Shown here: positions 1 to 6,372 of the stretch, piece after piece
How the letters are laid out: every line of letters begins with the position of its first letter
How positions within the stretch are numbered: the stretch's first letter is position 1
From: an uncultured Alphaproteobacteria bacterium
GTDB taxonomy: Bacteria > Pseudomonadota > Alphaproteobacteria > RUG11792
Direction of reading: 5' to 3'
Length of the DNA: 7,850 bases
NCBI GenBank assembly: GCA_905236375.1
Contig: CAJOOW010000160.1
Location: 1-7,850 of the forward strand
Notes under the pieces: generated by a model
Databases searched by the model: none
The model's input: the letters and a program-made list of their open reading frames with translations, nothing else
Told to the model about the DNA's origin: nothing
Made by a program: the position numbers and the translations under genes

Positions 1-81
1 AAAATAAGGATTAAAAAAAAAAAATCATCGAATTAATAAAGATTCTTGATCTTATTTATAGAAATAATAAAAAGAACTAAA

Positions 82-110
82 TTGACGAAATAAAAACTTC
101 ATGCTACAAT
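82..110 (+). promoter_or_regulatory. sigma70-type promoter of the SPFH/BI-1 unit
   Basis: TTGACG (82-87) and TACAAT (105-110) are separated by exactly 17 nt, close to the bacterial consensus. Transcription would begin near 117 and give a leader of about 27 nt before the GTG start at 144. The rest of 1-143 is very AT-rich and holds no other feature I can support. Confidence 0.7.
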
Positions 111-143
111 CAAGTAAACAAAATTCTTGATTTTGGTTTTAAT

Positions 144-1058
144 GTGATTTCATATATCGTTTTAACAATAGCTTTATTGATAATATTGAGTTCCCTCTTC
201 ATTGTTGAGCAGCAGACAGTGGCCATCATTGAAAGACTCGGGAAATTCCAAAGACTTGCTTTTCCGGGATTAAATTTCAAGATTCCATTGATTGAGAATA
301 AAAGAGCCAATCTTTCAATGCGAATTCATCAACTTGAAGTTGTCGTTGAAACAAAAACCAAAGACAACGTTTTCATCAAAGCAGTAATTGCTGTTCAATA
401 TCGAGTCCTTGCATCTAAGGTGTATGAAGCTTTCTATATGCTTCATGATCCTGTCGAACAAATAACTTCATTTGTTTTCGATTTAGTCAGAGCGCAGGTT
501 CCGGCAATGGATCTTGATGATGTTTTCTCAAGAAAAGATGATATCGCAGATGCCGTTAAGACCGAGCTTCAAAAACCAATGGCAGATTTCGGATATGAAA
601 TCATAAAAGCGTTGGTGACTGATATCGATCCTGATCCGAATGTCAAAGCTGCAATGAATGAAATTAATACAGCTCAAAGACTAAAAGTCGCGGCAATCGA
701 AAAAGGAGAAGCTGAAAAGATTTTAAAAGTCAAAAAAGCGGAAGCAGAAGCCGAATCTTGCATCCTCCATGGAAAAGGAGTTGCAGGCCAAAGACAAGCA
801 ATCATTGAAGGTTTGTGCCAATCGGTTGATGAATTCGTGAAACAAACAGGAACAACCCCATCAAATGTCATGGATATGGTCTTGATGATTCAATACATCG
901 ATACCTTGAAAGACATTGGGGCTCATTCGAAATCAAATGTTGTCTTCGTCCCTCATTCTCCTGGAAGCATGAATTCCATTGGTGAACAACTGCGCGAAAC
1001 AATTTTCTCATCTGAGCTTTTGAAGAAAGAGGATTCGAAAAAGAAAGCAAAAGACTAA
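144..1058 (+). CDS. SPFH/band-7 membrane protein, HIR (hypersensitive-induced response) type
   Basis: A 304-residue protein with one N-terminal membrane helix (about 3-20), then a band-7/SPFH domain (about 21-180) and an Ala/Glu/Lys-rich coiled coil (about 178-208). Several stretches match plant HIR proteins rather than HflK/HflC: ETKTKDNVF (69-77), LDDVF (124-128), the AMNEIN segment (169-174), QRQAI (216-220), VMDMVL (242-247) and a PHSPG near 270-274. Plant HIRs carry an N-myristoylated Met-Gly start; here a true membrane helix replaces it. SPFH proteins form large ring assemblies on membranes and often regulate membrane proteases such as FtsH. The start is GTG at 144, because no in-frame ATG lies upstream and the membrane helix follows directly; no Shine-Dalgarno sequence is visible. 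It ends in a Lys-rich tail. The BI-1 gene lies 49 nt downstream on the same strand. The family is certain; the function is inferred. Confidence 0.92.
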   Translation: MISYIVLTIALLIILSSLFIVEQQTVAIIERLGKFQRLAFPGLNFKIPLIENKRANLSMRIHQLEVVVETKTKDNVFIKAVIAVQYRVLASKVYEAFYMLHDPVEQITSFVFDLVRAQVPAMDLDDVFSRKDDIADAVKTELQKPMADFGYEIIKALVTDIDPDPNVKAAMNEINTAQRLKVAAIEKGEAEKILKVKKAEAEAESCILHGKGVAGQRQAIIEGLCQSVDEFVKQTGTTPSNVMDMVLMIQYIDTLKDIGAHSKSNVVFVPHSPGSMNSIGEQLRETIFSSELLKKEDSKKKAKD

Positions 1059-1094
1059 AAAAAGTGATACAATTCAGTTGATGCCCTTTTTAAT

Positions 1095-1101
1095 AAGGAA
1101 G
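1095..1101 (+). promoter_or_regulatory. Shine-Dalgarno site deciding the BI-1 start
   Basis: AAGGAAG lies 6 nt before the ATG at 1108. It favours that start over the in-frame TTG at 1078 and ATG at 1081, neither of which has a comparable site and which would only add ten or nine residues ahead of the conserved region. Confidence 0.6.
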
Positions 1102-1107
1102 TTAAAT

Positions 1108-1794
1108 ATGAAAGATTTCAATTCGAACCCAATAATAATCGGAGATGGCCTAAGAAAATATATGACATCCGTCTATAACAAGATGTTTCTGGCGTTATGT
1201 TTAACAGGACTTGTTTCATTTGTTTGTATATCGAATCCAACAATTTTGAAATTCATGGCAGGTGGTTTCTCGCTAATCATAATGATAGCAACTTTGGGAA
1301 TAGTCTTCTACCTCTCAGCAAGAATAAACAGAATGGATTCAGAAAAAGCAAATGCTTTGTTCTGGATATATTCAGCGCTGATCGGAGCCTCCTTCTCTCC
1401 CCTCTTTGTGATCTACACAGGAGAGAGCATTGCAAACGCCTTTTTTATGACGGCAATATTCTTCGGAGGAATGAGCCTTTATGGATATGTGACGAAAAGA
1501 GATCTGACTAATCTTGGATCATTCATGATCGTCGGACTTTTTTCCGTAATCATAGCCTCAATCGTCAATATCTTCCTGAAGAATTCAGCACTGCAGCTTG
1601 GACTTTCAGCCCTAACGATTGTGATTTTCTGTGGATTAACCGCATATGACATACAAAAAATTAGAGCTTTCTATGATCCAACGCTTGATGAAGAAACAAT
1701 GAAGAAAAGAGCGATTATTGGATCACTGAGCCTATACCTTGATTTCATAAATATCTTCATCGCATTGTTAAGACTCGTGGGAAACAGAAGATAA
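1108..1794 (+). CDS. Bax inhibitor-1 family (YccA/YbhL/YetJ-like) integral membrane protein
   Basis: A 228-residue hydrophobic protein with about seven membrane helices. The family signatures are clear: the N-terminal 'MTSVYNKMFLALCLTG' segment (19-34), TAYDIQKI (178-185) and the C-terminal LYLDFINIF (209-217). Asp181 and Asp212 correspond to the aspartate pair that acts as pH sensor in the Bacillus YetJ calcium channel. The family includes E. coli YccA, which binds the FtsH protease and blocks its action on SecY, and YbhL. It sits directly behind an SPFH gene in the same orientation, with no terminator between them, so the two are probably cotranscribed and may act together at the inner membrane. 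A leak channel for calcium is the alternative role; the sequence cannot separate the two. The start is ATG 1108, supported by AAGGAAG upstream. Confidence 0.93.
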   Translation: MKDFNSNPIIIGDGLRKYMTSVYNKMFLALCLTGLVSFVCISNPTILKFMAGGFSLIIMIATLGIVFYLSARINRMDSEKANALFWIYSALIGASFSPLFVIYTGESIANAFFMTAIFFGGMSLYGYVTKRDLTNLGSFMIVGLFSVIIASIVNIFLKNSALQLGLSALTIVIFCGLTAYDIQKIRAFYDPTLDEETMKKRAIIGSLSLYLDFINIFIALLRLVGNRR

Positions 1795-1803
1795 AAAGAG
1801 AAA

Positions 1804-1836
1804 CAAAGCCCGCGAGGTTTTGAAATGCGGGCTTTG
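1804..1836 (-). terminator. Hairpin terminator between convergent BI-1 gene and dapA
   Basis: Perfect 10-bp inverted repeat, CAAAGCCCGC (1804-1813) and GCGGGCTTTG (1827-1836), with a 13-nt loop. On the minus strand the stem is followed by a U-rich run (TTTCTCTTTTT), which fits termination of dapA. On the plus strand it lies 9 nt after the BI-1 stop but is followed by A residues. It may still slow transcription from that side, so it could be bidirectional. Confidence 0.8.
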
Positions 1837-1854
1837 GAAAAAACAAAATAAATC

Positions 1855-2715
1855 TCAGAATTGATTTAAAAGCTCATCTAATCGATTCATCGTTTTTTGA
1901 GAAGCAACTGTAAGAGGAGATCTAAGCTCATTGGCTAGTAATCCTTTTTTAAATAGAGCGTATTTAACGGGGATTGGATTAGGTTCCAAGAACAGGGCTT
2001 CGCTTAATGGAGCAAGTTTGATTGCCAAACGTTGAAAAGTCTGGATGTTGGCAGATTGCCAAGACGATATTAAACTTTTAACAAGTGCTGGAGCGACATT
2101 AGCCGTAACTGAAATGCAACCGTCGCCTCCATGAGCTAAAAAGCCGGCAAGACTTGGGTCATCACCTGATAATAATTTCAATTCTGGAGATCTTTCCTTT
2201 AAGAAGCAAACTCTTGCAAGATTTGTATTTGAATCTTTAAGCGCAACGACTCGTGACAATTTTGCAATCTCAGAAATGGTCTCGACCGACATATCAACGG
2301 CACAGCGTCCAGGATTGTTATACATTATGATCGGAATATTGGAATTCTCATGAACGGTCGTAAAATGCTTTATAATTCCAGCTTGAGTTGGCTTGACATA
2401 AAATGGAGCAATTAGCAAAACTCCATCAGCCCCAAGTTTCTCAGCTTGTTTTGTTAACTTCAAGGCATCATCTGTCCTGCATGAACTGCAGCCAACAATA
2501 ACAGGCACCCTTTTTTTAGCCACATCTAGAGAACATCCAATTATCTTCTCTCTTTCATTTTCGGATAACAAAAGGCCCTCCCCTGTTGAACCACAAACCA
2601 AAATTGCATCCGTTCCAGATTGAATTTGCCACTCTATGATTTTTTCAAGAGCTTCATAATCAACAAAATTATCATGAAAAGGGGTCACAAGAGCGACCAT
2701 CGAACCAGAAAACAT
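1855..2715 (-). CDS. dapA: 4-hydroxy-tetrahydrodipicolinate synthase
   Basis: Condenses pyruvate with aspartate semialdehyde, the first committed step to diaminopimelate and lysine in the cytoplasm. The 286-residue TIM-barrel protein keeps the family motifs: MFSGSMVALVTP at the N-terminus, GSTGEG (42-47), the tyrosine of APFYVKP (Tyr106), YNNPGR with Tyr132 and Arg137, and the Schiff-base lysine in ALKDS (Lys160). SGDDPS, SVTANV and EPNPIPVKYA follow as in E. coli DapA. The residue at the E. coli Thr44 position is Ser43, a mild change that keeps the hydroxyl group. The start is set at ATG 2715 because it aligns with E. coli MFTGS; a GTG two codons upstream (2721) is possible. The presence of dapA points to a DAP-containing peptidoglycan. 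No smpB or other lysine gene is adjacent. Confidence 0.96.
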   Translation of the reverse strand: MFSGSMVALVTPFHDNFVDYEALEKIIEWQIQSGTDAILVCGSTGEGLLLSENEREKIIGCSLDVAKKRVPVIVGCSSCRTDDALKLTKQAEKLGADGVLLIAPFYVKPTQAGIIKHFTTVHENSNIPIIMYNNPGRCAVDMSVETISEIAKLSRVVALKDSNTNLARVCFLKERSPELKLLSGDDPSLAGFLAHGGDGCISVTANVAPALVKSLISSWQSANIQTFQRLAIKLAPLSEALFLEPNPIPVKYALFKKGLLANELRSPLTVASQKTMNRLDELLNQF

Positions 2716-2747
2716 TTTCACACTTGTTCATAAAGATCTTCATCGAC

Positions 2748-2776
2748 ATATTAAGCGTTCAAATTCCAAAAATCAA
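2748..2776 (-). promoter_or_regulatory. probable dapA promoter
   Basis: On the minus strand, TTGATT (2776-2771) and TAATAT (2753-2748) are 17 nt apart, about 32 nt ahead of the dapA ATG. It sits in the 126-nt gap after dnaX. The match is moderate in an AT-rich background. Confidence 0.45.
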
Positions 2777-2816
2777 TTCGAAAAGGAAAAATGAAAACAG
2801 TGGCTCAGTTGAAAAT

Positions 2817-2841
2817 GAAAATTTGATTCTCAGAAATTTTC
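2817..2841 (-). terminator. weak hairpin after dnaX
   Basis: GAAAATTT and AAATTTTC form an 8-bp stem with a 9-nt loop, starting a few bases after the tandem TGA-TAA stops of dnaX (2850-2845). On the minus strand ATTTTC follows. The stem is nearly all A-T, so it is weak and may be chance in this base composition. Confidence 0.3.
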
Positions 2842-2847
2842 CAATTA

Positions 2848-4095
2848 TCACTCAACTTCTCTGGCCACAGATCCTGGAAATTTATTCAAAACACTTCCAA
2901 TGAGCTCCTTTGATTTATCAGCCTCCACATTAACTTCTGATCCTATTATTGATTCAACTCGGCTCGCTGTCGCAGATTTAGATGTTTGGGAATTTTCAGA
3001 AGATCCATCTAGCATTAATTGTTCAATGTTTGGAAATGAAGCTGTGTGTGAAAGTATCACAATCGCAGCATTCAAAACATATTTCGGATAAACGGCATTT
3101 TTCATATTATCAGTTTGTTTCATAAAAATCTGCCAAAGATAAAGCAAGTTAGACAAGGAATAATCAGATGATTTTCCACCTACCCTTTCAACAATTTTTC
3201 GATAAAGAGAACTTTGAAGATTTTTAAAAAGAATAAATGGATCAGCCCCATTTGAAAATAGCTTTTCTGCTTTTTCTAAGGCTTCTTTCGTTTTTGCTTT
3301 TAAAATCAAATCTAAAAGTGAATTAACTTCTTCAGGAGTTGATCCTCCAAGCATTTCTAAAATTGTATCAAGAGTTATCTGTTTTGTTTCAGATGAAAGC
3401 ATGATAGCCTGTTCCAAAATTGAAAGAGCATCTCTCACTGACCCTTCAGATTCTTCAGAAATTAAATCAGATGCGTTTTTTTCAAGCGAAAAACCTTCTT
3501 TTTCGGCTATCGAAATCAAATATGCAGATAAGTCATCATATGATACCGGACTTAGCTTAAAAGTCATGCATCTTGATAAAATCGTTTCTGGAACTTTTTG
3601 AACTTCGGTTGTCGCAAATATAAATTTAACATGAGCTGGTGGCTCTTCAAGAGTTTTTAACAGTGCATTAAATGCACTTTTTGAAAGCATGTGAACTTCA
3701 TCTATTATAAAAATTTTATATCGGCCTAATACAGGCGCATATTGAGTCGCTTCAATAATTTCTCTGATATCATCCACGCCTGTTCTACTGGCGGCATCAA
3801 ACTCCATAATATCTAAATGTTGATCTTTATCTAAAGCAATACAAGACTTGCAAATTCCGCATGGAGTTGATGTTATATCAGTTTTTCCATCAGGGCCAAC
3901 ACAACTTAGGCATCTTGCTAAAATTCTAGCAGTCGTCGTTTTCCCAACTCCTCTAATTCCATGAAATAAAAAGGCATGGGGAACTTTCTTTGAATCCAAA
4001 CATGATCGAAGCGACTTTGCTAAAACTTCTTGCCCAATCAAATCATTTAAATCTTTCGGCCTGTATTTTCTGCTCAAAACGATATAATGTTGCAT
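2848..4095 (-). CDS. dnaX: DNA polymerase III subunit gamma/tau, short form
   Basis: Clamp-loader ATPase of the replisome. Visible elements are: Walker A GIRGVGKT (46-53), zinc-binding cysteines (Cys65, and CGICKSC with Cys79, 82 and 85), Walker B DEVH (132-135), the arginine-finger SRC motif (174-176), and GSVRDALS (219-226) at the sensor-2 position. Domain III, which forms the oligomer, runs to about 360. The protein is 415 residues, near E. coli gamma (431) and far below tau (643). After about 362 there is only a Ser/Glu-rich linker and a final 'ELIGSVLNKFPGS' segment that resembles the very end of alphaproteobacterial tau proteins. The domains that bind DnaB and the polymerase alpha subunit therefore appear deleted or reduced while the terminal stub is kept. 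It ends in tandem TGA-TAA stops. The usual partners ybaB and recR are not downstream. Confidence 0.95.
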   Translation of the reverse strand: MQHYIVLSRKYRPKDLNDLIGQEVLAKSLRSCLDSKKVPHAFLFHGIRGVGKTTTARILARCLSCVGPDGKTDITSTPCGICKSCIALDKDQHLDIMEFDAASRTGVDDIREIIEATQYAPVLGRYKIFIIDEVHMLSKSAFNALLKTLEEPPAHVKFIFATTEVQKVPETILSRCMTFKLSPVSYDDLSAYLISIAEKEGFSLEKNASDLISEESEGSVRDALSILEQAIMLSSETKQITLDTILEMLGGSTPEEVNSLLDLILKAKTKEALEKAEKLFSNGADPFILFKNLQSSLYRKIVERVGGKSSDYSLSNLLYLWQIFMKQTDNMKNAVYPKYVLNAAIVILSHTASFPNIEQLMLDGSSENSQTSKSATASRVESIIGSEVNVEADKSKELIGSVLNKFPGSVAREVE

Positions 4096-4127
4096 TATCT
4101 TCTCATCGCCAACTCTCAGATATTCAG

Positions 4128-4133
4128 ATTATA
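4128..4133 (-). promoter_or_regulatory. possible -10 element of dnaX
   Basis: A perfect TATAAT on the minus strand, 32 nt before the dnaX ATG. No convincing -35 box is seen at 16-18 nt spacing (the best is TTCCGT). The call is a weak candidate. The other content of this 150-nt gap is the eno terminator. Confidence 0.35.
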
Positions 4134-4200
4134 TATTGAATTTGGTAAAGACGGAAAAATAAATTCACACACATAGAAACAAGAACGATAAAACGACGAA

Positions 4201-4234
4201 AAAGAAAGCGCTGTCAAAAACAGTCGCTTCCTTT
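4201..4234 (-). terminator. rho-independent terminator of eno
   Basis: A long stem: CGCTTCCTTT at 4225-4234 pairs with AAAGAAAGCG at 4201-4210, then ACAG (4220-4223) with CTGT (4211-4214), one bulged base at 4224 and a 5-nt loop. The single imperfect pair is a G-U wobble on the minus strand but a mismatch on the plus strand, so the orientation is minus. It begins 12 nt after the eno stop and is followed by a T-rich run (TTCGTCGTTTT). Confidence 0.72.
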
Positions 4235-4245
4235 AAAAAAACAAC

Positions 4246-5478
4246 TTAACCCAACAAATCTTCTTCAATTCTCAAAAGCTGATTATATTTTGCGACACGT
4301 TCTCCACGAGCAGGAGCTCCTGTTTTGATAAATGGAGCACCAACAGCAACTGAAAGATCAGAAATTGTTGTGTCATCAGTTTCTCCTGACCTGTGAGAAA
4401 TAACAGTATTAAATCCGTTTTCTTGGGCCAATTTAATGGCTTCGAGAGTCTCGGTAACCGTTCCAATTTGATTTAGCTTTATCAAAATCGCATTTGAAGC
4501 TTTTAATTCGATTCCTTTTGCCAGACGTTTTGGATTTGTCACATAAAGATCATCGCCAACAATTTGAAGTTTATCTCCAAGTTCTTTCGTCATTTTCGAA
4601 AATCCATCCCAATCTTCTTCGGCCAATGGGTCCTCGATTGAAATTATGGGATATTCTTTTATGAGAGCCCTGTAAAAATCAATCATCTCATCAGAAGTTT
4701 TTGTTTCTCCTTCGATGATGTATTTCCCGTTTTTATAAAGTTCAGATGCAGCCACATCTAGTGCTATTTGAACATCGTCATAAGGCTTGTAACCTGCGAG
4801 TTTTATGGAATCCATAACCAAATCCAAAGCCTCTCGAGTTGAAGAAAGATTTGGAGCAACTCCGCCTTCATCTCCAACATTTGAATTTAATCCCTTTGAT
4901 TTTAGAGATTTTTTGAGATTGGGATAGATTGTAGCACACATAACAACATAATCTTTAAACGAAGATTCTTTTGCTGGAACAATCATAAATTCTTGAACAT
5001 CGATTTTATTATCCGCATGAGCTCCGCCATTTAGAATATTCATCATCGGTCTTGGAAGACGCCTATTCTCAATCCCTCCAATATATCTGTAAAGAGGAAG
5101 TTGATAACAAGCAGATGCAGCCTGACAAACCGCAAGACTAACAGATAAAATAGCATTTGCACCAAGTTTTGCCTTATTTGGAGTCCCGTCGAGCTCGATC
5201 ATTATTTGATCGATAATATGCTGATCAGAAGCATTTTCCCCGATAAGTTTTGGAGATATGATGTTATTAACATTTTCAACGGCTTTTAAAACACCTTTCC
5301 CAACAAATCGATCTCCACCATCTCTTAGTTCAATGGCTTCAAAAGAGCCAGTAGAAGCCCCTGATGGAACTGATGCAATCCCAACAGCTCCTGAATCTAA
5401 AACAACTTCAGTTTCAACTGTTGGATATCCTCTAGAATCTAATATTTCTCTTGCGTATATGCTTCTTATGAACGACAT
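4246..5478 (-). CDS. eno: enolase (phosphopyruvate hydratase)
   Basis: Interconverts 2-phosphoglycerate and phosphoenolpyruvate in glycolysis and gluconeogenesis, in the cytoplasm. The 410-residue protein is slightly short for the family (about 425-432). The differences are small gaps near 134-142 and no C-terminal tail. All key residues are seen: the Ser42 loop (PSGASTG, 38-44), GGAHADN with His154, catalytic Glu204 in GDEGG, metal ligands Asp241, Glu282 and Asp309, catalytic Lys334 in [14 protein letters not shown] (361-366), and Lys385. The C-terminal motif reads [14 protein letters not shown] instead of the GS(M/L)SRSDR form I recall as common in proteobacteria; from memory the GAP form is more common in Gram-positive enolases. 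It has its own strong promoter and a terminator, so it is probably monocistronic. The ATG at 5478 has only a weak Shine-Dalgarno site. Confidence 0.97.
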   Translation of the reverse strand: MSFIRSIYAREILDSRGYPTVETEVVLDSGAVGIASVPSGASTGSFEAIELRDGGDRFVGKGVLKAVENVNNIISPKLIGENASDQHIIDQIMIELDGTPNKAKLGANAILSVSLAVCQAASACYQLPLYRYIGGIENRRLPRPMMNILNGGAHADNKIDVQEFMIVPAKESSFKDYVVMCATIYPNLKKSLKSKGLNSNVGDEGGVAPNLSSTREALDLVMDSIKLAGYKPYDDVQIALDVAASELYKNGKYIIEGETKTSDEMIDFYRALIKEYPIISIEDPLAEEDWDGFSKMTKELGDKLQIVGDDLYVTNPKRLAKGIELKASNAILIKLNQIGTVTETLEAIKLAQENGFNTVISHRSGETDDTTISDLSVAVGAPFIKTGAPARGERVAKYNQLLRIEEDLLG

Positions 5479-5511
5479 TATAACGACTCTGTTTTTTTAT
5501 TAATATGCTTG

Positions 5512-5541
5512 ATTATATGACTCAAAACCGCATTTGGTCAA
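5512..5541 (-). promoter_or_regulatory. strong sigma70-type promoter of eno
   Basis: On the minus strand, TTGACC (5541-5536) and a perfect TATAAT (5517-5512) are 18 nt apart. The predicted transcription start is near 5505 and the leader is about 27 nt long. The -35 box lies inside an imperfect tandem repeat (5521-5563). Confidence 0.75.
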
Positions 5542-5563
5542 TCTCAAAGCGCATTTGATTAAT
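5521..5563. repeat. imperfect tandem repeat over the eno promoter
   Basis: Two adjoining units, 5521-5542 (22 nt) and 5543-5563 (21 nt), share about 18 of 22 aligned positions; both contain CTCAAA and CGCATTTG and end in AAT. Unit one fills most of the -10/-35 spacer and carries the -35 box. Unit two overlaps the last codon and stop of the upstream thioredoxin-like gene. The spacing is about two helical turns, as expected for tandem operator sites, but chance duplication is possible. Confidence 0.55.
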
Positions 5564-6293
5564 CTTCAATCAGATCTTTTAGCTTTTTATAAGCTTTTCC
5601 ATTTTTAACTATTAACGGCAAATCAAGTTCATTTGATTGAATCACTTTTGAAAGAGCTTTTCGATCATTTGAATATGCAAGCATTATAGTACGTTCAAAT
5701 GGGGCTTTAACTTCAGAATCCGGAATGGCATTTAAAATTTTTTCATCGGAAAATCCAAATTCAGCAGCCACTACCTGGAACTTGATCATTTCCGGATCAG
5801 TGTTTGATCCTTTATATAATTCCGTTTGTTCTTGCGTTGGTTTAACGTGATTTATCGTTGCTAAAGTTCGCTTGATGTATTTTTTATAGACTGCGTAATA
5901 TGCTGACTCATCACCATTTGTCTCGTTTTGTATCAGTTTCATAATGAAAAAATCTTTGGCAGTTGTCGGAAGAAATTTCAAAATGACATGATATTTGCTT
6001 CCGTTACTCTTTATAAATTTTTCAAGATCGCTAGTTATGAAATTTGCACAATGCAAGCAGGATGGAGATATGTAGATTTCAACCGAATCTTCTGATTCTG
6101 CATTTCCAAGAGATATTTCTGTTATTGCTTCTTTATCATAAAAAACAGCTTCTTGCGAATTCTCATCGTCATTTTTCTGTTCTATGTGTGCATTTTCATC
6201 GGCTGATTGTTCTGCGTCGACTTCATAGAATATTGCAGAGCTTATATAGATTGTCGTTATAAGAATATAATAGAAAATATTCATTGTGCTCAT
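5559..6293 (-). CDS. exported thioredoxin-fold protein, DsbA/ScsC-like
   Basis: A 244-residue protein with a hydrophobic N-terminal segment (5-22), probably a signal peptide cut near Ala20 or Ala27 or else an anchor. An acidic, low-complexity linker (about 28-70) follows, then a thioredoxin-fold domain with an all-helical insertion typical of DsbA relatives. The redox motif is SPSCLHCANF with Cys79 and Cys82 (CLHC), and the cis-proline is probably Pro226 in LDLPLIV. It should act as a thiol oxidase or isomerase in the periplasm. CxHC is the DsbA pattern, while Leu before the cis-proline is unusual (Val or Thr is common). ATG 6293 follows AAGGAGG by 4 nt; ATG 6284 is an alternative. It has its own promoter. 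No dsbB is visible, so its electron partner is unknown. The fold is clear; the exact subfamily is not. Confidence 0.82.
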   Translation of the reverse strand: MSTMNIFYYILITTIYISSAIFYEVDAEQSADENAHIEQKNDDENSQEAVFYDKEAITEISLGNAESEDSVEIYISPSCLHCANFITSDLEKFIKSNGSKYHVILKFLPTTAKDFFIMKLIQNETNGDESAYYAVYKKYIKRTLATINHVKPTQEQTELYKGSNTDPEMIKFQVVAAEFGFSDEKILNAIPDSEVKAPFERTIMLAYSNDRKALSKVIQSNELDLPLIVKNGKAYKKLKDLIED

Positions 6294-6297
6294 CTAT

Positions 6298-6304
6298 CCT
6301 CCTT
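6298..6304 (-). promoter_or_regulatory. strong Shine-Dalgarno site of the DsbA-like gene
   Basis: AAGGAGG on the minus strand, 4 nt before ATG 6293 and 13 nt before the in-frame ATG 6284. The distance favours the first ATG. Confidence 0.65.
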
Positions 6305-6326
6305 ATAACATAACCATTCTATCTCT

Positions 6327-6355
6327 ATTATATATTAATTTTTTGTCTTTTTCAA
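6327..6355 (-). promoter_or_regulatory. promoter of the DsbA-like gene
   Basis: On the minus strand, TTGAAA (6355-6350) and a perfect TATAAT (6332-6327) are separated by 17 nt in the gap between bioY and this gene. No terminator is visible after bioY, so read-through from the upstream unit may add to expression. Confidence 0.68.
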
Positions 6356-6372
6356 TTGCTCTAACTTATGGA

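Noticed and set aside
33..60. AAGAT/ATCTT hairpin near the left edge as a terminator of an upstream gene
   Set aside because: Only five A-T-rich pairs with no clear T run; expected by chance in this composition.
1067..1072. TACAAT ahead of the BI-1 gene as a separate promoter
   Set aside because: No -35 match lies 16-18 nt upstream within the end of the SPFH gene, so the shared promoter at 82-110 is the better explanation.
1197..1511. 104-residue plus-strand open frame inside the BI-1 gene
   Set aside because: It is an alternative frame of a well-supported membrane protein with no start signal of its own.
5258..5503. 81-residue plus-strand open frame opposite the eno 5' end and promoter
   Set aside because: Antisense to conserved enolase codons, Ser/Pro/Thr-rich shadow with no independent support.
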